Source: Candidatus Tectimicrobiota bacterium
GTDB taxonomy: Bacteria; UBA8248; JACPRG01
Assembly (NCBI GenBank): GCA_016190025.1
Contig: JACPRG010000083.1
Coordinates: 1 to 7,745 of the forward strand
DNA length: 7,745 nt
Reading direction: 5' to 3'
The position numbers and the translations under genes were made by a program. Under the pieces are notes generated by a model. It saw only the letters and a program-made list of their open reading frames with translations. It was not told the DNA's origin and did not search any database. Each line of letters opens with the position of its first letter. The first letter of the stretch is position 1. Shown here one piece after another: positions 5,950 through 7,745 of this stretch.

Positions 5950-7347
5950 CTACGACGCCTTCGGCTGGTGGACGCTCAGACCGCGGACGGCGTGGGCGGC
6001 CTCCATGACGGACTCGGAAAGGGTGGGGTGGGCATGGACCGTCTCGGCCAGCTCGTCCACCGTCAGCTCCCAGCTCATCGCCACGGCCGCCTCGTGGATC
6101 AGTTCCGCCGCGCTCGCCCCGATGATGTGAACCCCCAGGATCTGCCCGGTCGCTCCATCGGCCACGATCTTGACCTCGCCCGCGATCTCCCCGGCCGCGT
6201 GGGACCGCCCCAAGGCCCGGTAGGGGAACCGGCCGACCTTGACGCCGCGCCCCGCCTCCCTGGCCTGGGCCTCGGTGAGACCGACGCTGCCGATCTCGGG
6301 GTGCGTAAAGATGCCGGCGGGGACGGTCTCGTACCGCATCGTCCTGTCGCCCCCCAGGGCGTTCGTCATGGCGACGATGCCCTCGGCGCTCGCCTTGTGG
6401 GCGAGGAGCTTCCCGCCGGCCACGTCCCCCGCAGCGTACACGCCGGGCGCGCTGGTCTCCATCCGCGCGTTGACCCGGATGTGCCCCTTGTCCGCCAGGG
6501 CAACGCCCGCGGCCTCCAGGCCGATGCCCTGGGTATTCAAGGCCCGGCCGATGGAGACGAGGGCCTTCTGCGCCTTCACCGTCTCACCGCCGGCCAGCCT
6601 CGCCTCGACGAAGCCGCCCTTGCTTTCCACCCGGTCGATCCTCTGGTTGACGATGAGGCGGACCTTCTCCTTTTTCAGCTCGCGCTCCAGGAGTTTCGCG
6701 ATGTCCTCGTCCTCGGTGGGGAGGGCCCGGGGAAGCATCTCCAGCACCGTGATCTCGCTCCCGAGGGCGCTGAACAGGAAGGCGAACTCGCACCCGACGA
6801 TGCCGGCCCCGACGATGAGGAGGCTCTCGGGGACCTCCTTCAGGGCGACGGCGTCGTCGGAGGAGAGGATGTCCTTGCCGTCCGTGGGAAACGAGGGGAT
6901 CTGGGCGGGGCGGGAGCCGGTGGCCAGGAGAACCTTGTCCGCGCTGACCTCAGAGGTCTTTCCGTCCGGCCCCTCGACCTGGACACGGCCCGCCGACTTC
7001 AACGCGCCGCGGCCCTCGACGCGCGCGACGCCATGGCTCTTGAAGAGCCCCTCGATGCCCTTGACCAACCCGACGACGATCTTGTCCTTCCGGGCCATCA
7101 TGGCGGCGAAATCGGCCCGGACCTCCCCCTCGATGATCACGCCGAACTCGGCCGCCCGCCTCGCCAGGCGAAACACCTCCGCCGAGGCGATGAGGCTCTT
7201 GGTGGGAATGCAGCCCCAGTTGAGGCACGTCCCGCCCACCCTCTCCGGCTCGATCACGCAGACCCGCCCGCCGAGCTGGGCGCCCCGAATCGCGGCCACG
7301 TACCCCGCGGGCCCGCCGCCCAGAACGGCGACATCAAAATCGGCCAT
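5950..7347 (-). CDS. lpdA: Dihydrolipoamide dehydrogenase (E3)
   Basis: This is an FAD-dependent disulfide oxidoreductase that reoxidises dihydrolipoyl groups with NAD as the E3 component of 2-oxoacid dehydrogenase complexes or the glycine cleavage system. The product is 465 residues, the normal length. Visible motifs: FAD-binding GGGPAG (10-15), redox-active Cys41 and Cys46 in GGTCLNWGC, ATGSRP (142-147), NAD-binding GAGIVG (180-185) with Glu203 at the end of the following strand as expected for NAD, AAGDV (305-309), and the catalytic pair His440/Glu445 in AHPTLSE. AAGGAG stands five bases before the ATG at 7347, supporting this start. The frame is open further upstream to 7671, but that stretch is Arg/Gly-rich with no homology that I recognise. 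No E1, E2 or glycine-cleavage gene is adjacent, so its complex is unknown. A separate role in thiol redox is possible, but the C-terminal signature is that of true E3. Confidence 0.96.
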   Translation of the reverse strand: MADFDVAVLGGGPAGYVAAIRGAQLGGRVCVIEPERVGGTCLNWGCIPTKSLIASAEVFRLARRAAEFGVIIEGEVRADFAAMMARKDKIVVGLVKGIEGLFKSHGVARVEGRGALKSAGRVQVEGPDGKTSEVSADKVLLATGSRPAQIPSFPTDGKDILSSDDAVALKEVPESLLIVGAGIVGCEFAFLFSALGSEITVLEMLPRALPTEDEDIAKLLERELKKEKVRLIVNQRIDRVESKGGFVEARLAGGETVKAQKALVSIGRALNTQGIGLEAAGVALADKGHIRVNARMETSAPGVYAAGDVAGGKLLAHKASAEGIVAMTNALGGDRTMRYETVPAGIFTHPEIGSVGLTEAQAREAGRGVKVGRFPYRALGRSHAAGEIAGEVKIVADGATGQILGVHIIGASAAELIHEAAVAMSWELTVDELAETVHAHPTLSESVMEAAHAVRGLSVHQPKAS

Positions 7348-7444
7348 GCCCTCTCCTTTCTCGTTCTTCCGATCCAGTCCTCCCGGCGAGCCGAACCGGA
7401 CGCCGCCGCCCGTCGCCGACCCCTGTCCCTCACCCCGGCGCTCT

Positions 7445-7465
7445 CTCCGCGGGACTCCCCGGGAG
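7445..7465. repeat. Imperfect hairpin resembling dispersed CTCTCCC/GGGAGAG-type repeats
   Basis: CTCC(G)CGGG pairs with CCCGGGAG to give an eight-base-pair stem with one bulged G (7449) and a four-base loop. With the preceding CCCTCACCCC (7427-7436) the + strand would translate as LTPALSPR. That string is familiar from small dispersed palindromic repeats wrongly translated in many GC-rich genomes. Membership is inferred from resemblance only. Confidence 0.3.
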
Positions 7466-7468
7466 GCC

Positions 7469-7474
7469 AGTCTA
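7469..7474 (-). promoter_or_regulatory. Possible extended -10 element for lpdA
   Basis: On the minus strand TGG is followed by TAGACT (four of six matches to TATAAT), forming an extended -10 pattern about 120 bases before the lpdA start. No acceptable -35 hexamer lies 16-18 bases upstream, where the DNA is a GC-only run. Confidence 0.18.
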
Positions 7475-7648
7475 CCAAAATCAGCCCGCGCGCGCAGGAC
7501 GGCGCGCACCGCCCCCCCGGCCCTACAGGCGACTCTGGCCTTCCCGGCAGGATGTGGTAAATTCTGAGGGCTTTGGGCGAAGGGGAAAACGGCGGCCCGG
7601 CGCTGGATACAAAGGGCCGATCTCAAATCCGAGCCGACGGATGGGCCA

Positions 7649-7745
7649 TTGAGCATCAGGGTTCTGGTCACAGGGGCGACCGGCTTCGCAGGCAGGTTCC
7701 TGGTCGAGCACCTCCTGGCGCAGGGACAGGAGGTGGCCGGAACCC
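7649..7745 (+). CDS. NAD-dependent epimerase/dehydratase (extended SDR), N-terminal part
   Basis: The gene runs off the right edge; 32 codons are visible. They encode the first strand, dinucleotide-binding loop and first helix of an extended short-chain dehydrogenase: IRVLVTGATGFAGRFLVEHL, with the TGxxGxxG motif at about residues 8-15, then a second strand beginning EVAGT. Such enzymes act on nucleotide sugars (for example GDP-mannose dehydratase/reductase, UDP-glucose epimerase) or related substrates, and this fragment cannot tell which. The TTG at 7649 is the only reasonable start: the frame has no ATG or GTG back to a stop at 7565. There is no strong ribosome-binding sequence before it. 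An ATG at 7641 is out of frame and closes after three codons. Confidence 0.8.
   Translation, partial: MSIRVLVTGATGFAGRFLVEHLLAQGQEVAGT

Larger units (their letters stand above)
7348..7648. other. Gene-free divergent intergenic region
   Basis: About 300 bases separate the divergent lpdA and epimerase-like genes. Reading frames here are GC-rich with Arg/Gly/Pro-heavy translations and no recognisable domain, so I regard it as non-coding. It contains the ribosome-binding site of lpdA next to 7347, a small imperfect hairpin (7445-7465), a possible promoter for lpdA (near 7469-7474) and a locally less GC-rich spot around 7555-7566. No RNA gene or riboswitch was recognised. Confidence 0.6.

Noticed and set aside
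5107..7560. Very long + strand open frame (817 codons) opposite the dehydrogenase and lpdA
   Set aside because: It is antisense to two genes with complete catalytic motifs. Its translation is rich in Gly/Asp/Arg/His/Pro without any domain and crosses both genes and their gap, as expected from high-GC codon bias.
7348..7671. N-terminal extension of lpdA
   Set aside because: E3 proteins begin directly before the FAD-binding strand, as the ATG at 7347 does; the extension is Arg/Gly-rich and the ATG at 7347 has AAGGAG at ideal spacing.

Overview
The window is GC-rich (roughly 65-70% by eye) bacterial chromosomal DNA with compact genes and standard metabolic functions. No tRNA, rRNA, CRISPR array, insertion sequence or phage gene was seen. 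The organism cannot be named from this sequence. The base composition and a Thermus-like B-type oxidase next to beta-oxidation-type and lipoamide enzymes would fit an uncultured soil or subsurface lineage such as Methylomirabilota/Rokubacteria, but that is inference only.

Left part, + strand: a ten-helix EamA/DMT-family transporter (to 1029) with a plausible extended -10 promoter at 48-76. After a 152-base gap comes a tight three-gene operon for a ba3-type (B-family) heme-copper oxidase in the order cbaD-cbaB-cbaA, as in Thermus. These are a 35-residue subunit IIa (1182-1289, easily missed because it is so short and starts with GTG), subunit II with a complete CuA site, and subunit I with all heme, CuB and K-channel residues in place. 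cbaD and cbaB overlap by GTGA, and cbaB and cbaA are 5 bases apart. Together they would form a membrane enzyme that takes electrons from cytochrome c or a blue-copper donor, reduces O2 and pumps protons.

Middle: the oxidase operon converges on a leftward gene cluster. The 181-base space between them holds a sharply AT-rich island (3541-3600 is 27% GC by count) with a weak hairpin followed by T residues.

Right part, - strand, read right to left: dihydrolipoamide dehydrogenase (lpdA, 7347-5950), 3-hydroxyacyl-CoA dehydrogenase of the 3-hydroxybutyryl-CoA type (5868-4996) and a single-span membrane protein with HEAT-like repeats (4933-3647). The gaps are 81 and 62 bases, so co-transcription is plausible. 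A perfect 18-base palindrome sits between lpdA and the dehydrogenase. A divergent + strand gene, an extended short-chain dehydrogenase/epimerase, begins near 7649 and runs off the window. The roughly 300 bases between it and lpdA hold no gene, only a possible promoter and a small imperfect hairpin repeat.

Most of the window is ordinary metabolism. The points most worth a second look are the hidden subunit IIa, the compact Thermus-like oxidase operon, the unrecognised HEAT-repeat membrane protein and the AT-rich island. I did not find convincing evidence of an undescribed multi-gene system.
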